From the NCBI RefSeq assembly GCF_902141855.1, contig NZ_CABFVH010000033.1, positions 1-64,000 of the forward strand: a stretch of 64,000 nt of DNA, in the 5' to 3' direction. A program made the position numbers and the translations under genes. Shown piece after piece: positions 49,748-62,002 of this stretch. Positions within the stretch are counted from its first letter, which is position 1. Each line of letters starts with the position of its first letter. The notes beneath the pieces are model-generated. The model worked only from the letters and a program-made list of their open reading frames with translations, ran no database searches and was not told the origin of the DNA. This DNA is from Methylobacterium dankookense (GTDB lineage Bacteria > Pseudomonadota > Alphaproteobacteria > Rhizobiales > Beijerinckiaceae).

Positions 49748-51976
49748 GTGAGCGACATCCGCCAGCTCCTGCTCGCGGCCTTCGAGGTCGAGCATCGCGA
49801 GCATATCGAGGCGATCCGGGCCGCGCTCGGCGCCGCGGGCGAGGACCGCCTGCCCGACTGGAACGACGTGTTCCGCCGCGCCCACAGCCTGAAGGGCGCG
49901 GCCCGCGCCGTCGACCTGCCCGCCGTCGAGGCGCTTGCCCACCGTCTGGAGGCCCTGTTCGAGCGCGTCCGCACCGGCACGCCCCTGAACCGCGAGGCCG
50001 CCAACGCCACGCAGCTCGCCCTCGACCGGATCGAGGCCTACGTTGCTGCGCTCGGGCAGGCGCCGGGCGCCGCCCTGCCCGCGATGCCGGGCGACGCGCT
50101 GCGGGCGCTCGAGGCCTGCCTCGCCGGCCCGACGGAGGCCGCAGCTCCAGCGTCGGCTGCGAAGCCGGCCCCGGGGCCCGCCGCACCCCCTCCCACGGTC
50201 CCGTCCCCCCCTGCCCCGGCCGAGCCCGCCGCGGAGTTCACTCAGGCGATGCTGCGAGTGCCGGCGGAGGCCGTCGAGGCGATGGCGCGGGCGAGCCACG
50301 ACCTTGCCAGCACCCTCGGTGCGGGCGTGGGGCTCAACGAGGGCCTCACCCACCTGGCCCGGCAGGCCGGCGAGCTGAGCCGGTGGGCGGCCCGGCTCGG
50401 CGCCGAGGCGAGCCCGGGGCGGGAGCCGCTGCGCGCCGTCGAGACGGCCTTGGCCGGCCTCGCCCGGGAGGCCTCCGACCTCGTCCGGCGCCACGCGGCC
50501 GCGACGAACGCGCTGGAGAGCGCCGTATCCCGGGTGCGGGCCGAGGCCGAGCGCCTCGCCCTGGTCCCGGCCGAGACAGTGCTCGGCCCCCTCGCCCGCT
50601 CCCTGCGCGAGACCGCGCGCGAGCAGGGCCGCGAGGTCGACGTGGCGATGCGCGGCCTCGACGTGCCGGTGGACCGGGCGACGCTCCAGGTGCTGAAGGA
50701 CCCGGTGCTGCACGCCCTGCGCAATGCCCTGAGCCACGGCTACGAGGAGCCGACTCTGCGCGAGGCCGCCGGAAAGCCGGCGGCGCTCGCCGTCGCCTTG
50801 GAGGTGGCAGTCCGCGGCGGTCGCCTCGTCGTTGCGGTCTCGGATGACGGGCCGGGCCCGGACCTCGCCGCCATCGAGGCGCGGGCTCGCGAGCGCGGCT
50901 TACTGGCGCCGGACGAGCGAGCCGGGCCCGAGGCGCTCCTCGCCCTGGTCTTCGAGCCGGGCTTCTCCACCGCCGCCCGGGTCGATACCCTGTCGGGCCG
51001 CGGCTTCGGCTTGTCGGTCGCAGCCGACGCCGCCCGGGCCCTTCAGGGCAGCGTCCGCCTGGAGGTGCGCGAGCCCCACGGCTCGCGGCTCGCCATGAGC
51101 CTGCCCCTGGCGGCGGCGCGCCGCAGCCTGCTCCTCGTGAAGGCGGGCGGCGGCACCTTCGCCCTGCCGGGCGCCGCCGTCGAGCGGCTGTTGCGCGTCG
51201 AGCGGGCGAGCCTGTCCCGGGCGCTCGGCCGTACCCTGTTGCGTCTGCCGCTGCCCGGCGGGGCGGAGGCGAGCCTGCCGGTGGTGGCGCTCGCCGACAT
51301 CCTCGGCCTGCCGGGCGCGCCCGCCGAGCCCCGTGTCACTGCGATCCTGCTCCGCGCCGGCGCCAGCCGGCTCGTGCTCGCCGTCGAGGCCCTGCAGGAC
51401 GTCAACACCCTGCTCGTCCTGCCGATGCCGGCCTTCGGCGCCGATCCGGACCTCGTCGCCGGCACCGCCCTCCTCCAGGGCGACCGGCCCGTCCTCGTCC
51501 TCGATCCCGAGGGTCTCCTCGCGCGGGCGGAGGGGATGGGCGCCGCCGGTGCGGACGCGGCCGAGCCCCCGGGCGGAACGATGGCCGATGCGCGACGTTC
51601 GACGTTTCGCGCGACGATTCTCGTCGTGGACGATTCCATCACCACCCGCACGCTGGAGAAGGGGATCTTGGAAGCGGCCGGCTATCGCGTGGTCGTCTGC
51701 GTGGACGGCCAGGATGCCCTCGACCGCCTGCGCGCCGAGATTGAGCGGGTTGATCTTGTTCTGGCCGATGTGGAGATGCCGCGCCTCGACGGGTTCGGGC
51801 TGCTGGAGGCACTTCGCGCCGACGCGCGCTTCCAGCGCCTGCCGGTCGTCCTCATGACCTCGCGCGGCGCCGCCGAGGACGTGGCCCGCGGCCTCGAACT
51901 CGGCGCCGACGCCTACCTGACCAAGCAGAGCTTCGACCAGCGCGCGCTGCTCGACACGATCGGACGGCTCCTGTGA
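49748..51976 (+). CDS. cheA: Hybrid CheA histidine kinase with receiver domain
   Basis: A 742-aa kinase. The Hpt domain at the N-terminus carries phospho-acceptor His46 in FRRAHSLKGAARA. A Pro/Ala linker replaces a clear P2 domain. The dimerisation and ATPase domains (about 185-445) include HALRNALSHGYE (N box), AVSDDGPGPD and TLSGRGFGLSV. A CheW-like P5 domain follows, then a C-terminal receiver (TILVVDDSITTRTLEKG, acceptor Asp in LVLADVEMPRLDG, Lys in YLTKQSF). CheA-REC fusion is the WspE pattern. GTG start; the stop overlaps the cheB start by four bases. Confidence 0.93.
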   Translation: MSDIRQLLLAAFEVEHREHIEAIRAALGAAGEDRLPDWNDVFRRAHSLKGAARAVDLPAVEALAHRLEALFERVRTGTPLNREAANATQLALDRIEAYVAALGQAPGAALPAMPGDALRALEACLAGPTEAAAPASAAKPAPGPAAPPPTVPSPPAPAEPAAEFTQAMLRVPAEAVEAMARASHDLASTLGAGVGLNEGLTHLARQAGELSRWAARLGAEASPGREPLRAVETALAGLAREASDLVRRHAAATNALESAVSRVRAEAERLALVPAETVLGPLARSLRETAREQGREVDVAMRGLDVPVDRATLQVLKDPVLHALRNALSHGYEEPTLREAAGKPAALAVALEVAVRGGRLVVAVSDDGPGPDLAAIEARARERGLLAPDERAGPEALLALVFEPGFSTAARVDTLSGRGFGLSVAADAARALQGSVRLEVREPHGSRLAMSLPLAAARRSLLLVKAGGGTFALPGAAVERLLRVERASLSRALGRTLLRLPLPGGAEASLPVVALADILGLPGAPAEPRVTAILLRAGASRLVLAVEALQDVNTLLVLPMPAFGADPDLVAGTALLQGDRPVLVLDPEGLLARAEGMGAAGADAAEPPGGTMADARRSTFRATILVVDDSITTRTLEKGILEAAGYRVVVCVDGQDALDRLRAEIERVDLVLADVEMPRLDGFGLLEALRADARFQRLPVVLMTSRGAAEDVARGLELGADAYLTKQSFDQRALLDTIGRLL

Positions 51977-53060
51977 GCGAGGACGCGGACGGGCCGGTGC
52001 GCGTGATGCTGGTGGAGGACAGCCTCGTGGTGCGCGAGCTCCTGCGCCACATCGTCTCCCGCGACGCGCGCCTGCGGATCGTCGCCGCCGTGGCTTCCGG
52101 CGAGGAGGCGCTCGGCATGATCGAGGTGGTGCGCCCCGACGTGATCTCGATGGATATCCGCCTGCCCGGCATCGACGGGCTGGAGACCACCCGCCGCATC
52201 ATGGCCGAGCGCCCGACCCCGATCGTCGTGGTGGCCGACGCGGTGGAGGATGCCTCCCTGCGCATCTCCATGAACGCGCTGCGGGCCGGCGCGCTCTCGG
52301 TGGTGGAGAAGCCCGTCGCCACCACCAATGCCGGCTACGAGGCGGTGGCCGACGAGATCTGCACGCAGCTGCGCATCATGGCCCAGGTGCCGGTGATCCG
52401 CCGCCGCCCGATCGGCACCGAATGGGCCACCCGCAAGGGCGCTCCGGCCGCCGCCGCCGGGCCGCTTTCGGCCGAGGCGCCGACGGTGCTCGGGCTCGCC
52501 GCCTCCACCGGCGGACCGCCGGCGCTGGCCCGGGTGCTCGGCGCGCTGCCCGCCGACTTCCCCCTGCCCGTCCTCGTGGTCCAGCACATGGGCGCGGCCT
52601 TCATGGACGGGTTCGCCGCCTGGCTCGACAGCGTGGTGCCCTTGCCCGTCGCGGTGGCCCGGGACGGCGAGCGGGCGGAGGCCGGCCACGTCTACGTGGC
52701 GCCGGGCGACCGCCATCTCGAACTCGGCCCCGGCCGCACCCTGCGCATCCTCGACAGCGCGCCGGTCTCGGGCCAGCGCCCGGCCGCGACGGTGCTGTTC
52801 CGCTCCATCGCCCGGCAATGCGGCGCTGCCGGCATCGGCGTGCTGCTCACCGGCATGGGCGAGGACGGGGCGCTCGGCCTCCTCGACATGCAGCGGGCCG
52901 GCGCCGCCACGGTGGCGGAGCACGAGAGCAGCGCCGTCGTCTACGGCATGCCCGCCGCCGCCGTGCGGCTCGGCGCCGCCCGCTTCGTGCTGCCCCTCGA
53001 CCGGGTCGGGCCCGAGATCCTCCGCCTCGCCGAGCCCGGCCGGCCTGCGGGGGCGGCGCC

Positions 53061-53064
<4 letters not shown>
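51973..53064 (+). CDS. cheB: CheB receptor methylesterase
   Basis: A 363-aa response regulator. Receiver: VMLVEDSLVVRELLRHI with acceptor Asp in VISMDIRLPGIDG and Lys in VVEKPVA. The methylesterase domain has the catalytic Ser in LAASTGGPPAL, His in LVVQHMGAAF and Asp in LLTGMGEDGALGL, all intact, so it should remove receptor methyl groups once phosphorylated by the CheA kinase. It matches WspF by position. GTG start overlapping cheA and an ATGA overlap with the next gene show tight coupling. Confidence 0.94.
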
Positions 53065-54772
<1,708 letters not shown>

Positions 54773-54776
<4 letters not shown>

Positions 54777-56650
54777 CGCAGAACCTCTCAGACGGGAGCC
54801 GGGACCGGGCCACGATCCTGGCCGTCGACGACGAGCCGGACATCCTCATCGCCCTCGAGGATCAGTTCGAGGACGCCTACCGCATCCTCACGGCGACCCG
54901 GCCCGCCGAGGCGCTGGAGATCCTGCGCGCCGAGCCGGACATCGCCGTGGTGCTCTCCGACCAGCGCATGCCCGAGATGACGGGCGACGCGATGCTGGCC
55001 GAGGCGCGCGCCTTCCACGACGCCCAGGCCATCCTGCTCACGGGCTATGCCGACATCACGGCGGTGATCGCCGCGCTCAACCGCGGCGGCATCATCGGCT
55101 ACGTCACCAAGCCCTGGGACGCGGACCTCCTGCGCGGCACGGTGCGCAACGCCTGCGAGCGCCACCGCCTCGGCCGCGACCTCGCCACCGAGCGCGCGCT
55201 CCTGCGCGGCCTCCTCGACCATGCCGGAGAGGCCATCGCCTTCAAGGACGGCGAGGGGCGCTTCGTGCGCCTCAACGCCCGCAAGGCCGCCCTGCTCGGC
55301 AGCGACGTCGCCGCCTGCCTCGGCCGGCGCGAATCGGAGTTTCCCGCCGCCCGCGCCGACAGCGTCGCGGCCGACAAGGCGGCGATCCGCACCGGCGCGG
55401 TCTCGGAGAGCCTCGTCTCGGACGGACCCATCGGGGCCGAGCGCTGGAGCCACGTCGTGCGCGTGCCGATCCGCGGCCCGAGCGGCGCGGTCGCCCATCT
55501 CGCCACGATCGAGCGCGACGTCACCGAGCAGAAGAGCCTGGAGGCCCGGCTGCGCCAGTCCGACAAGATGCAGGCGCTCGGCACGCTGGCGGGGGGTATC
55601 GCCCACGACTTCAACAACCTGCTCACCGCCATCCTCGGCAGCCTGGAACTCGCCGTGCCGCGGGTGGAGGGCCAGCCGCGCCTGGAGCGCCTGATCGAGA
55701 ACGCGCGCGGCGCGGCCGAGCGCGGCGCCTCGCTGACCAAGCGCCTCCTGAGCTTCAGCCGCACCCACGACCTGCACGCCCGCGCCACCGACGTGAACGC
55801 GCTGATCGACGGCATGCGCGACCTGTTCGGGCGCAGCCTCGGCGGCCTCGTCAGCGTCCGCACCGACCTCGCCGCGGGCCTGCCGGCCGCGCTCGTCGAT
55901 CCCGACCAGCTCGAACTGGCGGTGCTCAACCTCTGCATCAACGCCCGCGACGCCATGCCGGAGGGCGGCGAGATCACCGTCGCGACGATGGCGAGCCGGA
56001 TCGCCGACGATCCCGACCTCGCCCCCGGCACCTATGTGCGCGTGAGCGTGACGGATACCGGCAGCGGCATCCCGCCCGAGATCCTGAAGCGGGTCTGCGA
56101 GCCCTTCTTCACCACCAAGGCGGTGGGCCAGGGCACCGGGCTCGGCCTCGCCATGGTGTTCGGCCTCGCCCAGCAATCGAAGGGCCGCTTCCAGATCGAC
56201 AGCGAGGTCGGCCGCGGCACCCGGGTGGAGCTCGCCCTGCCCTGCGCCGAGGGCGCCGCGCAGGCCGATGCCGCGGCCGAGGCCGAGGTGCCGGTCGCGG
56301 TCCGGCCCGCCCGCGTGCTGGTGGTCGACGACGACCCGGAGGTCCGGCACGTCACCGCCTCCTTCCTCGCCGATTTCGGCTACCGCGAGACCGAGGCCGA
56401 GAGCGGCGCCGCGGCCCTCGCCCTGCTGGAGAGCGAGCGCTTCGACCTCGTGGTGGCCGACCTCGCCATGCCCGGCATGAGCGGCGTCGACCTCGCCGCC
56501 TCCGTGCGCGCCATGCGGCCCGGCCTCCCCGTCCTCATCCTCACGGGCCATGCCGATGCCATCGAGATCCCGGAGGATCTGCCGGTCCTCGCCAAGCCCT
56601 TCCAGTCGGCGGAGCTGGCGCGGCGGGTCTCGGCGCTGCTGGAGGCCTGA
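54773..56650 (+). CDS. REC-PAS-histidine kinase-REC hybrid protein
   Basis: Last gene of the operon, 625 aa. N-terminal receiver: ILAVDDEPDILIALEDQF, Asp in VVLSDQRMPEMTG, Lys in YVTKPWD. A PAS domain with PAC-like end spans about 150-255 (HAGEAIAFKDGEGRFVRLN; IERDVTEQKSLEARL). The kinase core has His in GGIAHDFNNLLTAIL, N box LNLCINARDAMPEGG, VTDTGSGIPPEILKRV and GTGLGLAMVFGLAQQ. A C-terminal receiver has VLVVDDDPEVRHVT with Asp in LVVADLAMPGMSG. No DNA-binding, GGDEF or EAL domain is seen, so the final output must lie elsewhere. It overlaps the previous gene by four bases. Confidence 0.92.
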
Positions 56651-56772
56651 CCGGCAGACGTCGATCCCGTGGCCGATCCTGTGGCCGATCCTGTCACCAT
56701 GCTGACATCATGCTGGCAGCAGCGTGGCGGTAGACCCTCTCCGCGGCCGCCGCGCCGCATGGAGGATCCCCG

Positions 56773-57375
56773 ATGCTGACGCTGTTTCACGCCCCCCGCT
56801 CCCGCTCGACCCGGATCCTCTGGCTGCTCGAGGAGCTCGGCGCCGACTACGCGGTCCGCTATGTCGGCATCCGCTACGGCGACGGCAGCGGCGACGGCCC
56901 CGACCCGGCGAATCGCCATCCGGACAAGAAGGTGCCCGCCCTCGACCACGACGGCACGATCGTCAGCGAGAGCACGGCGGTGGCGATCCATCTCTGCGAC
57001 CTGCTCCCCGCCGCCGGGCTGGCCCCGGCCGCCGGCTCGCCGGAGCGCGGTGCCCTCCTCACCTGGCTGTGCTGGGCCGACAACGAGCTCGGCGCCGCGC
57101 TGATGCAGCGCATGATGGGGGGCGCGGCCGATCCGCGGGCGCAGGCCGGCTACGACGCGGCCGTGCGGCGGCTGACGGAGGCGCTGGAACGTGGGCCCTA
57201 CCTGCTGGGCGAGCGCTTCAGCGCCGCCGACGTGATGATCGCCCCCCTGCTGCGCTTCGCCCGCGCCCAGCTCCCCGAGAGCGCGGCGATCGACGCCTAT
57301 ATCGCGCGGGCCGTAGACCGCCCGGCCTTCGCCCGCGGCCTGGCCAAGGATGCGCCGGCCGCGCAGGCCGCCTGA
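56773..57375 (+). CDS. Glutathione S-transferase family protein
   Basis: A 200-aa cytoplasmic protein. The thioredoxin-like N-terminal domain begins LTLFHAPRSRSTRILWLLEELG, where the Ser/Arg near residues 10-12 are in the place of the catalytic Ser or Tyr; KKVPALDHDGTIVSESTAVAIHL binds glutathione. The helical C-terminal domain ends with the capping motif GPYLLGERFSAADVMIAPLLRF. Substrate unknown. The ATG follows GGAGGATCCCCG. The next gene, a WYL regulator, is on the same strand behind a repeat array and could control it. Confidence 0.92.
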   Translation: MLTLFHAPRSRSTRILWLLEELGADYAVRYVGIRYGDGSGDGPDPANRHPDKKVPALDHDGTIVSESTAVAIHLCDLLPAAGLAPAAGSPERGALLTWLCWADNELGAALMQRMMGGAADPRAQAGYDAAVRRLTEALERGPYLLGERFSAADVMIAPLLRFARAQLPESAAIDAYIARAVDRPAFARGLAKDAPAAQAA

Positions 57376-57426
57376 CCCGGCCGCCTGACCCGGCCCCCCG
57401 GGACCGGCCGGCGATCCGCCGGACGA

Positions 57427-57457
57427 CATCGATCCCGGCTGTCGGTCGGGATCGATG
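57427..57457. promoter_or_regulatory. 10-bp palindrome before repeat array
   Basis: CATCGATCCC (57427-57436) and GGGATCGATG (57448-57457) are perfect inverted arms with an 11-base spacer. The right arm overlaps the first unit of the direct-repeat array, so a dimeric regulator could use both. Confidence 0.5.
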
Positions 57458-57508
57458 CCAAGCGGATCGATGCCAAGCGGATCGATGTCATACGGATCGA
57501 TGTCATGC
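57449..57508 (+). repeat. Four 15-bp direct repeats before WYL regulator
   Basis: Units GGATCGATGCCAAGC (57449-57463 and 57464-57478) and GGATCGATGTCATAC / GGATCGATGTCATGC (57479-57493, 57494-57508) follow head to tail with no gap. The array ends 12 bases before the ATG of the regulator gene, over its leader. Such spacing suits cooperative binding of a protein, perhaps autoregulation. Confidence 0.85.
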
Positions 57509-57520
57509 GAGTGTGAGCCG

Positions 57521-58234
57521 ATGCGCCGCGCCGACCGCCTGTTCGAGATCATCCAGGTCCTGCGGCGCGCCCGCGGGCCGATCACCGCGGACGCGATCGC
57601 GGCGGAGCTGGAGACCGGCCGGCGGACGATCTACCGCGACATCGCCGCGCTGGTCGCCCAGCGCGTGCCGATCCGCGGCGAGGCCGGCATCGGCTACGTG
57701 CTCGAACAGGGCTTCGACCTGCCGCCGCTGATGCTCACCGCCGACGAGATCGAGGCGGTGGTGCTCGGCGCGCAATGGGTCGCGGCCCATGCCGACCCCG
57801 CCCTCGCCCGGGCCGCGGCGGATGTCCTCGCCAAGGTCGCGGCCGTGGTGCCGGAGGGCCTGCGCGGCGTGATCGAGGATCCCGCCGTGATCACCCCGCC
57901 GGCCCGGGGGGCGCCTGCCGATGCGGGGATCGACGTCGCCCGCCTGCGCGCCTGGAGCCAGCAGGGCCGCAAGCTCGCGATCCGCTACGTCGACGATGCC
58001 GGCCGGGCGAGCGAGCGCACCGTCTGGCCCTTCCTCGTCGGCTATCGCGATTCGGTGCGGATGCTCATGGCCTGGTGCGAGCTGCGCGGGGATTTCCGCA
58101 TGTTCCGCACCGACCGCCTGCAGGCGATCGCCTTCCTCGACGCGCGCTATCCCGAGCGCCGGGCCACGCTCCGCCGCCGCTGGCTGGCGCTGATGGCGGA
58201 GCGCCGGGACGGGCTCGCCGCGGGCGCCTGCTGA
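57521..58234 (+). CDS. YafY-type HTH/WYL transcriptional regulator
   Basis: A 237-aa regulator. The N-terminal HTH_11 domain spans about 1-55 (RRADRLFEIIQVLRRARGPITADAIAAELETGRRTIYRDI). The middle contains LPPLMLTADEIEAVVLGAQWVA, and the WYL-like domain (about 150-215) includes KLAIRYVDDAGRASERTVWPFLVGYRDSVRMLMAWCELR and DFRMFRTDRLQAI. Members sense nucleic-acid or small ligands through the WYL domain. ATG at 57521 is chosen; an upstream in-frame ATG falls inside the repeat array and would translate it into PSGSM-like repeats, which is unlikely. Confidence 0.9.
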   Translation: MRRADRLFEIIQVLRRARGPITADAIAAELETGRRTIYRDIAALVAQRVPIRGEAGIGYVLEQGFDLPPLMLTADEIEAVVLGAQWVAAHADPALARAAADVLAKVAAVVPEGLRGVIEDPAVITPPARGAPADAGIDVARLRAWSQQGRKLAIRYVDDAGRASERTVWPFLVGYRDSVRMLMAWCELRGDFRMFRTDRLQAIAFLDARYPERRATLRRRWLALMAERRDGLAAGAC

Positions 58235-58267
58235 CCGCTCCAGGTGCACCGCACCCTTGCGCCATGA

Positions 58268-58282
58268 GAACAAAACATGTAC
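58268..58282. promoter_or_regulatory. LexA-type SOS box before recA
   Basis: GAAC-N7-GTAC matches the alphaproteobacterial LexA site (GAAC-N7-GAAC) with one changed base. It overlaps a possible promoter (TTGCGC at 58257-58262, TACATG at 58280-58285), so LexA would block transcription of recA. Confidence 0.6.
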
Positions 58283-58346
58283 ATGAAAGCGGGTCCGGGG
58301 CGCGATTGCGAACGGCGCCCAACCCCCGCATAAGGATGCCGCCGAG

Positions 58347-59438
<1,092 letters not shown>

Positions 59439-59472
59439 GGCTCGCGCCTCCCGCAGAGACCGGACGACGAGG

Positions 59473-59504
59473 ACGCGCGCCGGACCGGAGGGTCCGGCGC
59501 GCGT
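59473..59504. terminator. Terminator hairpin after recA
   Basis: ACGCGCGCCGGACC and GGTCCGGCGCGCGT form a 14-bp perfect stem with a GGAG loop, followed by CTTCAT. It lies between the convergent recA and the secreted-protein gene and can serve both. Confidence 0.7.
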
Positions 59505-59530
59505 CTTCATGACGGCCTCGGCCCCCGGGG

Positions 59531-59860
59531 TCAGGGCCTGTAGGTGAAGGTGCTGATCTCGCAGACGTTGATGCTCTTGCGCACCAGCGCCTTGCCATTG
59601 TCGAACACCGCCTTGAAGTCGAAGCGGCAGGCGCCCGAGCCGTCGTCGATGTTGATGTCGAAGGTCTCGCCGTCCTCGATCACGTCGCGGCCGAGGATGT
59701 CCTCCTCCCAGTCGTCGGTGCCGGTCGAGGAGGCGTAGAAGTGCTTCATCGTCATGCCGGTCTTGTTGACGATGTCGACGTGGCGATTGGCGGCCTGGGC
59801 GCCGCTGCCGGCGAGCAGGAGCAGGGCGGCGCAGGCCGCAGCCGTCGTGCGAGCGATCAT
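59531..59860 (-). CDS. Secreted hypothetical protein, 109 aa
   Basis: Signal peptide MIARTTAAACAALLLLAGSGAQA, then a small acidic beta-rich domain: VDIVNKTGMTMKHFYASSTG, WEEDILGRDVIEDGETFDI, SGACRFDFKAVFDNGKAL and VCEISTFTYRP. Two Cys could form one disulfide in the periplasm. The domain resembles small secreted proteins of unknown function common in Hyphomicrobiales. Convergent with recA. Confidence 0.7.
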   Translation of the reverse strand: MIARTTAAACAALLLLAGSGAQAANRHVDIVNKTGMTMKHFYASSTGTDDWEEDILGRDVIEDGETFDINIDDGSGACRFDFKAVFDNGKALVRKSINVCEISTFTYRP

Positions 59861-59998
59861 GATGTCCCCCGGATGCGCCGTTCCGGCGCGAATCTGGCCG
59901 AGGGACGGATGCCCCGCGGCGCCCCCTCATAGGGCGGGGGGCGCCGCACGACCCTGCTCGGGCGTCCCGAATCGTTGATCCAGCGTTCGGATCTGCGA

Positions 59999-60430
59999 TC
60001 AGGCGCGCTGGCCGGAGGGCTCGAACAGGAAGTCGTCCACCGCCGGGATCGACACCGCGATGCCGCCCAGGGCCGGCTTCGACAGCCGCCAGGGCCGGTC
60101 GGCGCGGGCGCGCACCGATTCGGACGGGCGCAGCCGCCGGAAGCCGCCCGCCTCGTCCATCTCCTCGACGGTGAGGAAGCCGTAGACCTGCAGGCGCGAG
60201 GCGGTGAGCTTGGTCTCGCGGTCGCCCGCGGCCACGGCGAGGCTGCCGCTGGCATAGACGGCGTCCATCAGGCTGCGCTGCTCGCCGCGGCGGCGGATCT
60301 GTCCCTCGCGGACCCCCTCCTCGCCGAGGCCCCGGCCGAGCGCCCGGGCGATCACCGCCTCCCGCGTCGGATCGGGCCGGCGGAACGGCACCACGTTGTC
60401 GGACCCCGTCGGGAGGCTACCCATACGCAT
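59999..60430 (-). CDS. Hypothetical protein, 143 aa
   Basis: A soluble protein with an Arg-rich first half (VVPFRRPDPTREAVIARALGRG) and a conserved-looking middle ASRLQVYGFLTVEEMDEAGGF, ending SIPAVDDFLFEPSG. No known domain is recognised. AGGTG before an ATG at 60424 may define a start two codons later than the one given. It is divergent from rpsL with a 545-base gap. Confidence 0.6.
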   Translation of the reverse strand: MRMGSLPTGSDNVVPFRRPDPTREAVIARALGRGLGEEGVREGQIRRRGEQRSLMDAVYASGSLAVAAGDRETKLTASRLQVYGFLTVEEMDEAGGFRRLRPSESVRARADRPWRLSKPALGGIAVSIPAVDDFLFEPSGQRA

Positions 60431-60975
60431 CACCTGAATTCACGCGAAACCGGCACGGCGCGGCCGAGCGGGCCGGCCGCGCGACCTCGACAATTCGGGC
60501 AACCGCTTTAAGCATTCGTGAGCGTTACCGGAGCGTTCCGTCCCGCCCTGGACCGGCCGCCCGGAAGGCATCGCCGGGACGCAGGGCCGCCTTGCGCGGG
60601 AAACCCCGCGTTAACGGCCTGTCGGCCCGAGATTTATGGCCGCCGCGCATTGACGCGGCCGCATGGGGCGTCTAGAAGCGCGCCACTTCGGTCGGCCCCG
60701 AGGCCGCCGCGGGCGTGAATCGCGATCGCTGACGCGCCCGCACGATACCGAAGGCTCACATCGCCTGACGTCTCGTCAGATCTGCAGGCACGAGCGCCCC
60801 GTGATCGGTGTGCTCCTCTGCCGAGAGCGCGCCTCGGGTCCTGACCGGACCCTTGGCGCATATTCGTTTTGCGATCCGTCCGAGAGGGCGGCGCAGCCCG
60901 CGGCCCGAGAGGGTCGCTCACGACGTGGACAGGATCGCGGCATTGCCGGCGCGATCCGGAGGAAGAGGGCAGAGG
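60431..60975. other. Upstream region of the str operon
   Basis: No gene is seen in 545 bases. The region must hold the rpsL promoter; a TTTGCGATCC/GCATATTCG area near 60855-60880 is AT-richer and possible. A long leader before rpsL (about 90-100 bases) would fit autoregulation, but no known leader motif is recognised. Confidence 0.45.
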
Positions 60976-61347
60976 ATGCCGACGATCAACCAGCTGATCG
61001 CTCAGCCGCGCAAGATTCAGCGGAGCCGCAACAAGGTGCCGGCGCTCAACGCCTGCCCGCAGAAGCGCGGCGTCTGCACCCGCGTTTACACGACGACCCC
61101 GAAGAAGCCGAACTCGGCGCTCCGCAAGGTGGCCAAGGTCCGCCTCACCAACGGCTTCGAGGTCATCGGCTACATCCCGGGCGAGGGCCACAACCTTCAG
61201 GAGCACTCCGTGGTGATGATCCGCGGCGGCCGCGTGAAGGATCTTCCGGGCGTGCGCTACCACATCCTGCGCGGCGTGCTCGACACGCAGGGCGTCAAGA
61301 ACCGCAAGCAGCGCCGCTCCAAGTACGGCGCCAAGCGTCCGAAGTAA
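60976..61347 (+). CDS. rpsL: 30S ribosomal protein S12
   Basis: 123 aa, the standard length. MPTINQLIAQPRK, TTTPKKPNSALRKVAKVRL, PGEGHNLQEHSVVMIRGGRV and the basic C-terminus are conserved. S12 sits at the decoding centre. Residue 43 is Lys, the drug-sensitive form for streptomycin. AGAGG precedes the ATG. First gene of the str operon. Confidence 0.99.
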   Translation: MPTINQLIAQPRKIQRSRNKVPALNACPQKRGVCTRVYTTTPKKPNSALRKVAKVRLTNGFEVIGYIPGEGHNLQEHSVVMIRGGRVKDLPGVRYHILRGVLDTQGVKNRKQRRSKYGAKRPK

Positions 61348-61354
61348 GACAGGC

Positions 61355-61376
61355 GTCCGAAGGCATTTCTTCGGAC
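61355..61376 (+). terminator. Hairpin in rpsL-rpsG spacer
   Basis: GTCCGAAG and CTTCGGAC form an 8-bp stem with a 6-base loop, followed after a few bases by GGCTTTTCC. As the operon continues, it may act as an attenuator or RNA-processing site and not a full stop. Confidence 0.4.
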
Positions 61377-61473
61377 CCAGGCTTTTCCACGGCCTCGCAA
61401 GGATGTCGCCGGCTTCGGCTCAAGGCGGCCTGCGCGAGGCGCTTAAGACCATACTTTCTGAGAGTCGCACACG

Positions 61474-61944
61474 ATGTCCCGTCGTCACTCTGCCGAGAAG
61501 CGTGAGATCATCCCGGACCCGAAGTACGGTGACGTGGTCCTCACGAAGTTCATGAACTCGATCATGTACGAGGGCAAGAAGTCGACCGCCGAGCGGATCG
61601 TCTACGGCGCCTTCGACCTCGTCGAGAGCCGCGCCCGCGCCAACCCGATCGAGGTGTTCCGCGCCGCGCTCGACAACGTCGCCCCCGCGATCGAGGTGCG
61701 CTCCCGCCGCGTCGGCGGCGCGACCTACCAGGTCCCCGTCGAGGTCCGCACCGAGCGCCGCCAGGCGCTGGCCATCCGCTGGCTGATCCAGGCCGCTCGC
61801 TCCCGCAACGACCGCACCATGGTCGAGCGCCTGTCGGCCGAGCTGCTCGACGCCGCCAACAACCGCGGCAACGCCGTGAAGAAGCGCGAAGACACGCACC
61901 GGATGGCCGAGGCCAACCGCGCCTTCTCGCACTACCGCTGGTAA
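61474..61944 (+). CDS. rpsG: 30S ribosomal protein S7
   Basis: 156 aa, standard length. SRRHSAEKREIIPDPKYGD, LTKFMNSIMYEGKKSTAERIVY and the RRVGGATYQVPVEVR motif are typical; the tail KKREDTHRMAEANRAFSHYRW is complete. It nucleates assembly of the 30S head. Second gene of the str operon. Confidence 0.99.
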   Translation: MSRRHSAEKREIIPDPKYGDVVLTKFMNSIMYEGKKSTAERIVYGAFDLVESRARANPIEVFRAALDNVAPAIEVRSRRVGGATYQVPVEVRTERRQALAIRWLIQAARSRNDRTMVERLSAELLDAANNRGNAVKKREDTHRMAEANRAFSHYRW

Positions 61945-62002
61945 TTTCTGCAGGCGCGCCGAATGCGGCGCGCCGCCCCCGCCCTCTTCCGGAGAGACCC
62001 CG

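Noticed and set aside
47917..50010. 697-codon frame opposite the MCP gene
   Set aside because: Mirror of MCP heptads in high-GC DNA; the plus strand has TM, HAMP and signalling motifs.
57449..57508. Replication origin iterons
   Set aside because: No AT-rich unwinding region or initiator gene nearby; a regulator gene follows at once.
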